Source of the DNA: Oidiodendron maius Zn
Lineage: Eukaryota; Ascomycota; Leotiomycetes; Myxotrichaceae
Assembly (NCBI GenBank): GCA_000827325.1
Contig: KN832890.1
Span: forward strand, 186,001 to 250,000
DNA: 64,000 bases
Direction: 5' to 3'
Position numbers and translations under genes: made by a program. Numbering within the stretch: position 1 is the stretch's first letter; each line of letters begins with the position of its first letter. Below are positions 12,377 to 22,618 of this stretch, piece by piece. The notes below the pieces were generated by a model. That model saw nothing but the letters and a program-made list of their open reading frames with translations, was not told the origin of the DNA and did no database searches.

Positions 12377-13090
12377 TCAAGGTCTAGTTGGGAAAGTCGC
12401 AGGGAGATTATTTAACTGGTGCGAGCTAGCGTTATTGCCCACAGGGGCATGTGCTGCTCCGTGACGGGCGTGTCGGATGGCTCGTGGTATCCACCGGGTC
12501 CACATGCCTAATATCACAACTATGATGACAATGACTCCAAGCGGAACGGTAATACCAATAGCAATTTTGTCGGACTTGGAAAGATGTGAGCCAGTTGCTG
12601 AGGTCTGCGCAGATGATGAAGTTGTAGATGAGCTAGGAGCTGCAAGTAGGGATTTTAATACATCATTCATACAAGATTTTAGTATCGGAGACATACTTTG
12701 CGTCTGCGAGGTACTGCTTTGAGGCACTACTGGTAGACTTGAGGCTGTTGTAGCTGCCTGAATAACGGTTGTAGGGAAAACATCTCCTCCACAGTACGAC
12801 TCGAAGATCTGCGTGGCAATTGAAGTGCTGCTCGGCGCGCAGCGGTAGTTGACACAGGATACGATCTCATCGTGAACTAGGTTGGATGCCACTTGCTGGC
12901 AGACACAGCTTGCTGGCGTTGCAACAGCGCTACAGGTAAAGCTGGTAAATCCGTCGTTGATTGCTGATTCGATGCATTCCCTTCCACACGCGCCAAACGT
13001 AGAGAATGCGGATATTGTCGTAGCTTGGAACTGTGCTAGTCGAGCTAGAGCAACAACGAAGAGCAGGATGCGGGTGGGGAGGGATTTCAT
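12377..13090 (-). CDS. CFEM-like secreted/membrane-anchored protein
   Basis: The ATG at 13090 opens a signal peptide (SLPTRILLFVVALARLAQFQ). It is followed by an eight-cysteine CFEM-like domain: GACGREC, FTC, SCVC, VSC, YRC and SYC, spanning about residues 30-110. A Ser/Thr-rich linker, one transmembrane helix (IAIGITVPLGVIVIIVVILG) and a basic cytosolic tail follow. Read as one exon it is 237 aa. A GTATGT...CAG intron of 57 bases at 12640-12696 is likely and would shorten it by 19 in-frame residues. CFEM proteins bind haem or act as surface receptors and effectors. The aspartate normally before the CxC pair is absent (TPASCVC), so haem binding is doubtful. The gene lies inside the inverted repeat pair. 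Confidence 0.75.
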   Translation of the reverse strand: MKSLPTRILLFVVALARLAQFQATTISAFSTFGACGRECIESAINDGFTSFTCSAVATPASCVCQQVASNLVHDEIVSCVNYRCAPSSTSIATQIFESYCGGDVFPTTVIQAATTASSLPVVPQSSTSQTQSMSPILKSCMNDVLKSLLAAPSSSTTSSSAQTSATGSHLSKSDKIAIGITVPLGVIVIIVVILGMWTRWIPRAIRHARHGAAHAPVGNNASSHQLNNLPATFPTRP

Positions 13091-13558
13091 GGCATAAAGT
13101 TGTAAGGCTCGCCGCTGTAGGAGTTGTTGGCTACGACTTGCATGGAAGTGGATTCCTTTCCCCTGCAAGCGATGGTTGGGCTCGGGCACAACAGCCAGCA
13201 GCCTTTGACGCAAATAGACTAGTTTTATGGCACGCGATCTTTCAACATACCGAGGTATTCACCAATTTACCTGAGCAGAAATTTCACGGCTGCAGAATCT
13301 AACATCTACATTCGCTATTCATGGACTTCTCTTCCTTAAGTTGGTTCTTGTCTCTGATGGTTCTGGGATGATGGTCCCTTGCAAATCTTACCTTCACTCT
13401 CCTTTCGTTACATGGTGGTAAATCTGTTATAATATGACTATTGCAGAGCCATGATCGTAGCTGACACGAAAGCGTTGACTCTGGAAAAAACAAAAGAGGA
13501 AGAAAGAATGCGAGGAGTGATGCGAGGACAGATGGCTTACATTGGGCGAGATAGGGGT
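13091..13558. other. Promoter side of the CFEM gene
   Basis: No gene supported. Frames at 13299-13493 and 13427-13615 are short, and the latter runs into the right inverted repeat. A CT-rich tract on the minus strand near 13480-13510 could be part of the CFEM promoter. Confidence 0.4.
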
Positions 13559-13663
13559 AGCAGCACCTTTGAAGTAGAGGTGCAGAGCCACAAAGTGTCT
13601 GGAAATGGAACCCACTAAAAATAATTAACTAAAAGACTAGCGACACCCATTTCGTCTTCTACT
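13559..13663 (-). repeat. Right inverted repeat
   Basis: Reverse complement of the left repeat at 11768-11870, followed by TA. Similarity fades inward past the TACCCC block. Confidence 0.7.
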
Positions 13664-13803
13664 ATAATGGTAAATGAATTAGGTTAAAAGCATTTAAGGA
13701 GAACTATTATTTAGTAAAGTTTATTAGCTAAATTACTAATTTTCCTTTCTTTAAAAGATATAGGCTAGTTTTATACTATATAATAATAATTAGTAGTAGT
13801 ACC

Positions 13804-13934
13804 TAAAGTCCTGAATCCCCGCTAACCGTGGCGCAGTTAACAAAAGTCTTCCCCTCCTGGCGAGCCTAGGCCTTTCGGTCTCTTAGGATTGGTGCCTTCG
13901 CCTGAGACATGACCTAACTAAGAGTGGCACCTCA
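13804..13934 (+). repeat. Dispersed repeat, copy 2 (about 131 bp)
   Basis: Same orientation as the copy at 7231-7359, with a few substitutions plus small insertions (AAAAGTC, TCGG). It lies about 140 bases beyond the right inverted repeat in an AT-rich stretch. No flanking target duplication is evident by eye. Confidence 0.75.
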
Positions 13935-14887
13935 CGCGCTACTACGTGGCGATACATACTGAATAGTACTAGTGTCGGGTTGATGCCGAGACCGTTGAGA
14001 TACTTCGGTAGGACTCTGCAACTTTGGTCCTGGACAGCATAACTAACTACTCAGAGCTACAACGAGTGCTATTATCAAAGACAATATACTCCCTAGAGAC
14101 GTTATATTTGTCCTATAAATCATATTTAACCAATTCTACCAATACCGGGAGGGTGAATGACAAGCAGATTTGTGGCAAGGCTCGACATTTCTGGGTCTGC
14201 TTCCCGAAACTCTACCTTCGTGGTTTTTATCCCTGTTATAATACGAAATCGTTCTATAAGCTAGTTATAGGTGACTAAGTAGCCTGCCAGATAGTAGCTA
14301 AGGGCGCCGTACTTCAAATGCAATGATTTGTCTTATTAACCCCGCTCTTCTCTGGACATACTAGGCCCTATGCGAGCCGAGACCAATGGCAAATTATTGC
14401 GTCTCGATTTGAACCGCTCAAAGAATATACCTCAGAAGCAGGAGTTTTGATTGAGGCTCAAATGAGCAATGGCTACTCGGTCACACAATTCCGGAATCTT
14501 ATCCTATGTGTATCGTTGCTTCTATTTGTCGAATTTTGGCGGCTTCATAAGTGTGTGTCTTGCTCTCCTCTCTGAGTGGTTCTGCTATCAGCCAACTCAT
14601 AAATACCACGCTGACATAATTTCCTCTTCCTCTACGCATTCAATGGCCGAATGGTTTAGCACTGCAGTGGTACGTGATACTACCCCATGCGCACATGCAG
14701 TGTGATGGATTGGGGATCACAAAAATAGTTATCTGTTAAGCTTGCCCCGAGCCATGATCACAGCCTCGTTAAGTCAGTTGTTAACTCTGCGATGTCTTGA
14801 GGCACAATTGGGAGAGGCTGGTGCATTGGGGGATAAACGTACACAGTCTCGCCGGTGTCACTCATTAGTCTCTGTATGATATTTGTC
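13935..14887. other. Intergenic, no gene seen
   Basis: Frames at 14024-14278 and 14469-14705 carry no recognisable protein. A tRNA-like A-box stretch near 14645 was examined and rejected. It includes the promoter of the following STAND-like gene. Confidence 0.45.
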
Positions 14888-16466
14888 ATGGCGGAAATTG
14901 TCGGTCTTGCGTCGGCCATCCTTGCCATTGCCGGCGCTGCAGATACTGCCCTTAAAATGGCCAGGTCTATGCGCCGACTGTCTCAAGACTTGGGTGCAGC
15001 GAGGAAGGACGTCAGAATGTTTTCCAAAGAGATTAAAGCCTTTTCTTCTATCATCAGCGCCGCTCACTTCTCTCTAAAAATGCACTCAAGAGAATCGCAG
15101 TCGCAATCTAAAGTTCTGGTTTTCATTCACGAACGGAAACTTCTCGATCAATTGGTTGACCAATCCGACCACGTCATTGATCAGATTGAACAGATCTGGC
15201 CCCATATCGAATTGCTCAGAAGCCGTATTTCGTTAATAACCCGCTTAAAGTGGGTATTGCGTCGGACGGACATTACAGCTTTACGTTCGAAAATGGAGAG
15301 CGTGAAAATTAGTCTGAACATCGTCATTGCTCTCATCACTTTCGAGACGCTTATGCAATCAATTAAAGACGGAGTGGTCTCCCTAGAGAGTACTAAGCTA
15401 GTAGCGTGTGAAATGTAAGAAGAAGTATACTGAGCCATCACTTCTGCTGATAGATGTACACAGGCGGAGATTGAGACGCGATATGGACATGCTCTTGGAG
15501 CAAATGGTTGACTTGCAGCATCAACAAGAGCGTAGTCCCTGGCAAAGTTTGGAAGATTCGGCGAACACATTCGTTACTGTTCAAATGGATATACAAGCAG
15601 CTCTGGCTGATCTGCGTAGCACAATCGCAAGTCGTGATATTATTTCAAATGTGGAACGTCCTTCCACATCTTCCCAGACACTGGGGACAAACAACGATCA
15701 TTATGCGGTGCCAGTCTCTAACTTACCCAGCCGCACTTTACCGGTATCACCTTCTAGGCACTTACGCCATCGTCGATCGCCGATAAGATCGCAGACACTA
15801 CGGCGTACAGTAGAACGAGGTCCACCAATTGCAGACACAGAAATCGTTCCATATGCAGATGCCGATCAGGGCTTAGCAGGCTCTGAATCATCTGTGAAAT
15901 CGGGCTCTCTTGACCTTAGACAAGTACCTACTGAGACGATGGATCCTAGAGAAAGGCCTAGTGCCCTCATGGTAGAAGATCACCCTGAGTCTCCACCTTC
16001 CATTTCAAGGCCAGCAGCTGAAGGTGACTTCACTTTCGTACAGGCCATCAATCCTCACCTCAAATTCAATTCCAACCTTGGCAGTGGTGTGAGCCGTATC
16101 AATGGATATGTCAAGACTACTGATGGCCTGAAGTCAGTAACCGCCTTACTTGATACCAAACTCTCTAAAAATATAATCTCGCGCGCTTATGCGCAGGAAC
16201 TCGGTCTGGAAATTCAACCCTCAGACGAAGCCCAGGAGCCTTTTTGGATCCAAGTTGATAATATGCAAGAAAGGAAAAGCACTGGTTTCATTTTAGTGGA
16301 GTGGACGCAGGGTGGCTTCCTGGATGATAAGGCTTTTCGTGTTCAGTGTTTGGTACATGATCCTAATGAGATCAAGACAATCGTGTTTGGATCATCTTTC
16401 CTAAACAGGAAAAGTCATTATTTACAGAGTGATAACATTGCTACAGATACAAACGAAGATAGATAG
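14888..16466 (+). CDS. Fungal NLR-type N-terminal domain fused to a retropepsin-like domain
   Basis: Exons 14888-15414 and 15464-16466 (49-base intron, GTAAGA donor) give 509 aa. The ATG at 14888 fits the family start MAEIVGLASAILAIAGAADT. Residues 1 to about 190 are helical and resemble the Helo-like/PigL_N domain at the front of fungal STAND immune receptors, often linked to membrane-targeting cell death. A coiled-coil stretch and a Ser/Pro/Arg-rich disordered linker follow, to about residue 380. The last 120 residues have the order of a retropepsin-like fold (LLDTKLSKNIISRAYAQELG and IVFGSSFLN), but the active-site triad looks degenerate, so catalysis is doubtful. There is no NACHT or NB-ARC domain. 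I infer a self/non-self or stress-signalling adaptor. Confidence 0.7.
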
Positions 16467-16774
16467 GATGTGTTGGTAAATTGATAGTGTGGAGTAATAT
16501 GCACTTCCAGAAGTCAACATAGCTGTGTTAGTCTCTCACAGCGATAGTAGAACTGCTATACAGTGGGTGAATCTATTAATACCGACCGGTGCGTTGTATT
16601 CAAAATAGGACTGTTGTGGGAATAGAAGTGACTTGCAAATGCGGCCGAATGTAAATTTCAGCAGTGTTCAGGGCGGAGGCCGATTTCGTTGGCGATTGTC
16701 TTATAGCTGGCCACCATACTATCTATTGATATGGGTCTTGTCCAGTTCAATAGCTCTGGTGGCTGCCGAGCAGG
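16467..16774. other. Intergenic
   Basis: Short stretch between convergent frames. A plus-strand frame at 16633-16824 is hydrophobic but unsupported. Confidence 0.4.
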
Positions 16775-17309
16775 TTACACCCGGGACGTTTCAAGACATA
16801 AGAAGGCGCGGAAACCCGCTCTAGGCGATTTATCCTTCTCTGCGTTTCTCATGACAAGCAAAAATACTACAACAGTCGACATTGCAAAAAATTCAGTCGG
16901 TAATGATATAAAGAACGAGCCTAGAAGAATTTGTACCAGTCTTTGACTATCAGGAGTCTGAGAGACTAAATTTGACAGCATATATATACTGACCGATATC
17001 AGGGTCTCAAGCATATGGAAGTCGATACAGTACTGGTACACCCACACCTCGTGCTTAAATTATCACTATAAAGACAGCAAGTGCCCATACTCGCAGGCGC
17101 TGATGCACTCCCGCTGCATATGCGTGGTACCTTTGCATGGGGAATCGAAGATCACATCCATAGCGCACTCTACCCCGCCCAAGCACTTTCCCCTTGCTCT
17201 GCAACTGTTGAGTTGACTGTATCTTCGTCGTTGTCATCTTTGTCGTCGCCATTCTCATTGTCATTGTAGACTTGTTGTTTTCGGCGTCATTATCACGCAG
17301 AGGATACAT
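16775..17309 (-). CDS. Doubtful small membrane protein gene
   Basis: A possible two-exon gene, 17309-17091 and 17053-16775, joined by a 37-base GT-AG gap, encodes 165 aa. The first part is low complexity (repeated Met/Thr/Lys). The second has two hydrophobic segments (LETLISVSIYMLSNL and FFAMSTVVVFLLVM). The stretch HEVWVYQYCIDFHMLE at the join weakly recalls the last helix of RTA1-like lipid-translocating proteins, but the rest does not. It may be a relic or a chance frame. Confidence 0.25.
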
Positions 17310-18272
17310 GTTTTAGAATTTTTGGGTTGAGAGGGGTATTTCTTGTGACGAAGTCTCTGCAGATGGTGTGAAGCTGGTTCGGTGGACTTAAAATCGGCTG
17401 CAACAGCCCTAGTGGCGGTTTATGGCTTGGTATTGCAGCTCTGCACAACTGGACAGTTCATAACATATTCTGCGTGTAGTTACAGTAAAGCTTTCTGGAA
17501 GGACCCAAGTGTACTTAATAGAGCAGGGCACGTTGAATCTTAAAGCGTGAATGCCCATCGCCTGCTAGATGCTACTACAGCTGCTTAAGAGTGAAACCTT
17601 GATGTGGTATCGACCACAGAATTTTATAACCTGGGCAATATCACGAACGGTCAGAGACTCACAAAAAGCAGACAGGAAGAATCTATCGAAGATTTTATTT
17701 AATTACCTAGGAGTTGGAGTTTCTTGTTTCTAGAAACGCCCTTGCAGCCAGCGATATCTAGTCCTTCGCTCTATTAACCAGCAATTGTCTAACAACGCCT
17801 AGGTCCAGGACCTTGAAGGGAGTGTGTTCATTATGAGCCTCCTCTACTAACTCGTCTTTCTCCAAGAAATAGACTCTAACGTTACGAGCCACAAGACAGC
17901 CATGGCCTGAAGCTCGGTGAGACTGACTCGCACAGAGTGTCAAGGTAATGCTTATGTAATAGTATTGCGCTGTGTAAAACTCCGCTTTTGAGTGTTACGG
18001 TTGCTTAGAACCTAACTGAATATATCACCCTTTTTATGCTGAATACTAGGTTATCTTTCCTTGCGCACCGTATCTCTGACGCCCATTGGTGCAGATTGGC
18101 GAGATCGATACCTCAGATAACTATCGCCAGCCGAGCTTACTCAGACGTTTGATTTATGCTGCATTTCAATCCTGACAGGTCTATGAGATGTTTCTTATAA
18201 TTAGATGAATTTACAATCGAGATCTAAACACTATTGCTCCTAGTGAAGGATTCGACGATCCTCAATTTTACC
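17310..18272. other. Intergenic, promoter of the Zn2Cys6 gene
   Basis: No gene supported; the frame at 17758-17943 is short and featureless. The last few hundred bases are the presumed promoter of the regulator starting at 18273. Confidence 0.45.
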
Positions 18273-20128
18273 ATGGCTCGCGAAAGGAGCAATATGGGAT
18301 GCTGGACTTGTCGCATGCGACGAAAAAAGTGTGACGAGAAAAGCCCAGAATGCGACGTCTGCGTATTCCTCCATATTCCATGTTACGGTTATCTGGCGAG
18401 ACCGGCCTGGATGGATGGGGGCACATTAGAGAAGTTAGAACTTGAAAGAGTCAAGAGCATGGTCAAAGAGACCAACAAGCGTAAGAGACGCCGAGTGCGT
18501 GCGAGAGCCGCCGGATCACGACCTACACTCGTTGCGTCAGGCCAAGCGGGCTCCCCAAGAAATTCTATTCCAGGTCATTTATCAGCGAATCGTGATCATA
18601 ATGTGGACAGAAGCGACACAAGGCTCGACGGCATTAAAAGGTGCGCCTTATGGGGCGTAATACAAGAGCAGACAGATTCAGCAGCACAGCCTCGAATATA
18701 CCAGGAAGGACATGCGCAGAATACGTGCTTTCATTGTGGGCTCTCCAAAGTAACAGATGCCTCTAACGACGAAGAATCCCGCTTACTCATGCATTATTTG
18801 GATATCGTATTCCCGCTCTTATTCCGCTTCTATAATCCCCTTGTGTCTGAAGGTGGACGCGGTTGGCTGCTTACCATACTGCTGCGTACTAAACCCTTAT
18901 TCCACGCCGCTCTCAGCTTGAGCGCTTACCACCAAAAGAAGCTTCTTGCTGTTGATAATAGCAACGAGAATGTTTCTGATACATTACCAGACCTAGAGGG
19001 GCATCATATATTGACGCTGGTTGAGCTACGGCGTCATATCGATAGCCTGAAGATTTCACGGGGAACTATGACGAGGAAAACCCAAGTCGAGGTGCTAGCT
19101 TGCATGATTCACTTGATATCATTTGAGGTGAGCCTAGAGACTATGTCCCTTCATCCTGAAGTATTTTAACTTGAACTAATACTTCGTGTCTACTTAAGGT
19201 TTTCAGGGGAGGTAATGATGAATGGCAGACTCATCTACATGCCGCCCGAGTATTATTCTACGACACTCGAGACAGCTTTATCATAGAATCTTCCTCTGTA
19301 AAAGCATCTGTGCCTCCCACGCTAGTAGCATCCCACTCGGAACTTGATACTACCGTTTCAACATGTCTGTCGTCTCATGAAACGAAAGCTCTCGACTTTT
19401 TTTCCTCAGCATTGGTGTGGTTTGACATCCTCTCCTGCGTGACAACGCGCGTACGACCAACCTATCCCGAAGTATTCTCGTCTCTCCTTTATATCGAAGA
19501 TGGTAGGATTCAGCTGTGTAAGTTAATGGGTTGTAAAAACTGGGTGATGGTTCTCATCATGGAGATTGCTATATTGGACGACTGGAGGAGAGCGAGTGAC
19601 GATTCCGGCAAGCTTAGCTTGCGAGAGCTGGTCAGAAGGGCCGCTTGTATCGAGGAACGTCTGACTATGGGAATAAAGACAATGCTGGAAAAGCCGATAT
19701 CTATCCATCGAGATCCTTGTGGCATTCGCAGCTCTGAGAGTAGATCTGTCACTTATATATTTGCGTGCTCCGCACTGACATATCTTCATGTCATCGTTTC
19801 TGGAGCGCGCCCTGATTTGCCAGAGATCAGAGAGTGTGTCTCAAAATCCATCAAGGCTTTTCAAAGCCTTCCAGACCCGACGTGGGTCCGTCATCTGGTT
19901 TGGCCATTTTGCATAGCGGGCTGCATGGCGGCGACGGATGAGGAGGATGCATTTAGAGATATTGCATCTGCAGCGTTCCTAGATGGACAGATCTTCGGAA
20001 ACTTTGAAACAGCGTTGGAAATCATGGAGCAATGCTGGCGAGGCCGCCGAAGCCAACAGCAGGGTTGTAATACATGGGATTGGAAGACGTCCATGGAGAG
20101 TCTAGGACAGATGGCTCTCCTCATTTAG
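18273..20128 (+). CDS. Zn2Cys6 fungal-specific transcription factor
   Basis: Exons 18273-19127 and 19199-20128 give 594 aa. The ATG at 18273 (context ACCATGGC) is used rather than an upstream TTG. The binuclear zinc cluster is at residues 10-37 (CWTCRMRRKKC then CDVCVFLHIPC) in CX2CX6CX6CX2CX6C spacing. A basic stretch follows (NKRKRRRVRARAA), a likely nuclear localisation signal and linker. The remainder is helical, with a fungal_trans_2-type middle region (LLMHYLDIVFPLLFRFYNP, RGWLLTILLRTKPLFHAAL, LSAYHQ). Such proteins bind CGG triplets and control metabolic genes. The neighbouring MDR oxidoreductase, 600 bases downstream on the same strand, is a possible target. Confidence 0.85.
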
Positions 20129-20724
20129 CCAGACATAATCTAAAAAAAAAGGATCCTTGAAGTCGCATTTCTTCAAGCAGCTTACTTCGTCCTTAAAGCA
20201 GCCAATATCCTTACGAGATATTATTTTATAAACTGCATCATGGCTTGTGGCCTAAATTAGTGTGAGGGCCGAAAAAGCGGCGAGATGCTTCGATACCACC
20301 AAATGCATGAGGGAAAGTCGTTCCGGAATAGGAAAGGCGAGCCTGCAGCTCCAGCGACGAATGATTACATAATTCATTCCAGTGAGATGGACGAAATATA
20401 AATTGGCTAGTCTAATTAGAGTAAAGTTGCTGCTCTTTATGGGCAAGTCGTATCGGTAAGGCAAGGCGAGGCGAATATCCTCGCTTTCTCTACTTCCGGG
20501 TTGAACTATTTAACTCAAGGTGACGGGATGACTGTCACACACAGTATCAGATACAGTCAGTTTCGTAATCAGAGGCTCCTCTAGTAATTAGTAACCGTAG
20601 ACGACTATATAGAGCATGCTAGTGACCCCTTCCAACGGCCAGCTATTGTTCATGCAACCATCTACTCCCTTCCAACTCGATTTAAACATACATGATCCAG
20701 CTTTCGTAGTATAGTCACCCCACG
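20129..20724. other. Intergenic, promoter of the MDR oxidoreductase
   Basis: No gene seen. The minus frame at 20252-20464 has no recognisable content. Confidence 0.5.
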
Positions 20725-21932
20725 ATGTCGATCTCAGAGTCAGGAAAAGCTTGGACTGTTGAGGGCGACACCGGATTTGACTGTCTTGTTCTAAACGAGC
20801 AATCGATCATCCCCCAACCGTCTGAGAACGAGGTCCTAGTTAAATTTCATGCTGCATCTCTGAACTACAGGGACATATGTATCCCGCAAGTCCGTGTTCT
20901 TCTGACCCTCAAAAGCTCTACGTAATTCTAACATCTTAAAGGGCAAATTTCCTTTCGGATTCAAGAAAGGCATTGTTCCAGGATCAGATGGTGCTGGAGA
21001 AGTTGTCTTGGTGGGCTCCAAAGTGACGCGATTTCAAAAAGGGGATAAAGTTGTCACACTTTTTAATCAAGGCCACTTAGGCGGATCTCTTGATCCAAAA
21101 CTACTTGCGACATCTCTGGGGGGATTTGTTGACGGAACCTTGAGGCAGTATGGCACATTTCATGAAAACGGCCTGGTGACCATGCCGGAGAGCTTGTCCT
21201 GGATCGAAGGTGCGGCAATTCCTGCAGCTGGTCTTTCAGCTTGGAATGCTCTATACGGCCTTAAACCACTTAAATGTGGTGATTATGTGCTCACACAAGG
21301 CACTGGAGGTGTCTCACTGTTCGCTCTACAATTTGCGAAAGCCGCCGGTGCGAAAGTTATCGCTACGACTTCATCCACAGCGAAAGTTGAACAGCTCAAA
21401 GCACTAGGCGCAGACCATATTATCAACTATATGGAAGTCGAAAATTGGGGCGAAGAGGCAAAGAAGCTCACTCCTGGTGCGAAGGGAGTCGATCACGTTG
21501 TTGAGATCGGCGGACCTACAACAATGACACAGTCACTCAAAGCCATCAAGATCGATGGCCTAATCAGCGTTGTTGGCTGGCTTGGTGGAGATGCCGAGAA
21601 GGAACCAGGCTTCCTAGAGTGCATCAACCACCTCTGCACAGTCCGTGGACTCTACGTAGGAAGCAGGTTAATGTTTGAGGAAATGGTAAGTACTGTGATC
21701 TATTCATGCACCTTCTGAACAATTGCCAAGCTAATAAATATCGGACAGAACCGCGCCATCGATGCAAATAGCATAAAACCTGTCGTGGACATGAAGGTCT
21801 TCAAACTCGAATATCTCAAAGAGTAAGCTTAGCAGAAGTAAATTTCTAAGTTAAGCTGACAGCATATACAGAGCCTACCAATACATGTGGGAGAAGAAGC
21901 ACGTTGGAAAGATTTGTGTCACTATGGAGTAG
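20725..21932 (+). CDS. MDR-family alcohol dehydrogenase / quinone oxidoreductase-like
   Basis: Exons 20725-20889, 20942-21685, 21749-21822 and 21872-21932 give 347 aa, typical of medium-chain dehydrogenase/reductases. The GroES-like N-terminus reads VLVKFHAASLNYRDICI and IVPGSDGAGEV. The Rossmann fold has a TGGVSLFALQFAKAAGA nucleotide-binding turn (about 176-192), and the C-terminus KHVGKICVTME is the family ending. The catalytic-zinc Cys of classical alcohol dehydrogenases is replaced in the LNYRD motif, as in the zinc-independent quinone-reductase branch, so an NADPH-dependent reduction of an enone or quinone is likely. Cytosolic. Substrate unknown. Confidence 0.88.
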
Positions 21933-22618
21933 ATAGGAACTCATTTAGTTATTGAAAATCTTTATCTCGTTAACCATAGTTGTTCTACCTGCCTTACTCC
22001 TGCATTTAAAATTTGAGATTCATTTCACCCTAATCTGTATCCGAGAGTTTCTCAGGGGTGGTAATATGACTAGTACATGTAGCTGTAAGAAGAGTAACAT
22101 CATTGGTCTGCTAATAAACGAATTGAGCAAAGTTTATTGAGTTATATTAATTTTAGTACTGAATGCCTCTGCAGCTACAGAATTTCCTTCTATAGATCCT
22201 TATGTACAGCATTACTACTTCCGTTCGAGGTCCATAACATGACTAGCAAGGTAAATAGTAGATTTGTAACGTCACTAAATGGCAGTTCTGACGTGAATGA
22301 ATAATGATGGGAGTCTTTGTCTTGAAATATTGGTGACTCCATTCAGCTCTCATATTCTTAGGGGGCTTGTGTCATGTGGTCCAGCCACCAGTGTAGCCTC
22401 AGCCTCATTTGCCGCAAGCTGAAACGAGTGGAATACATTACATGAGTCGTGATTAGGCCATAGCCTATAATAGACGCCCAAGGCTCTTTATATTAGTCAA
22501 GCTTCGGATTAATCAGTTTGCCCTCGCAAGGCAGAGAGGCCCTTTCTAATAATACACCAACCCAATTACCGAGGCAATAATATTGGCAAATACATAATAG
22601 CCGCAAAGGTCCAGCATT
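21933..22618. other. Intergenic, promoter of the CorA-like gene
   Basis: AT-rich, no supported gene. The short plus frame at 21952-22140 is not coding-like. Confidence 0.5.

Larger units (their letters stand above)
11768..13663. mobile_element. Candidate Tc1/mariner-type element or TIR pair carrying a CFEM gene
   Basis: A roughly 105-110 base segment starting CAGTAGAAGGCGAAATGGG at 11768 recurs inverted at the right end, ending at 13663. The reverse complement of the right copy begins TAGTAGAAGACGAAATGGG. Identity is about 75-80 percent and runs on through a TCCATTTCCAGA block and a GTGGCTMTGCACCTCT block. Both ends are flanked by TA, the Tc1/mariner target duplication, and the left tip is the typical CAGT. 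The 1.9 kb span fits that superfamily, but no transposase frame is seen; a CFEM gene sits inside. Two separate MITE copies in opposite orientation would look the same. Confidence 0.5.

Noticed and set aside
13427-13615. Minus-strand frame beginning MGSISRHFVALHLY
   Set aside because: Its 5' half lies inside the right inverted repeat and the rest is a low-complexity Ser/His/Phe stretch.
14645-14730. tRNA-Ser/Leu-like A-box stretch (ATGGCCGAATGGTTTAGC)
   Set aside because: The sequence downstream has no GGTTCGA-type B box and no acceptor stem pairing could be found, so it is at most a relic or coincidence.
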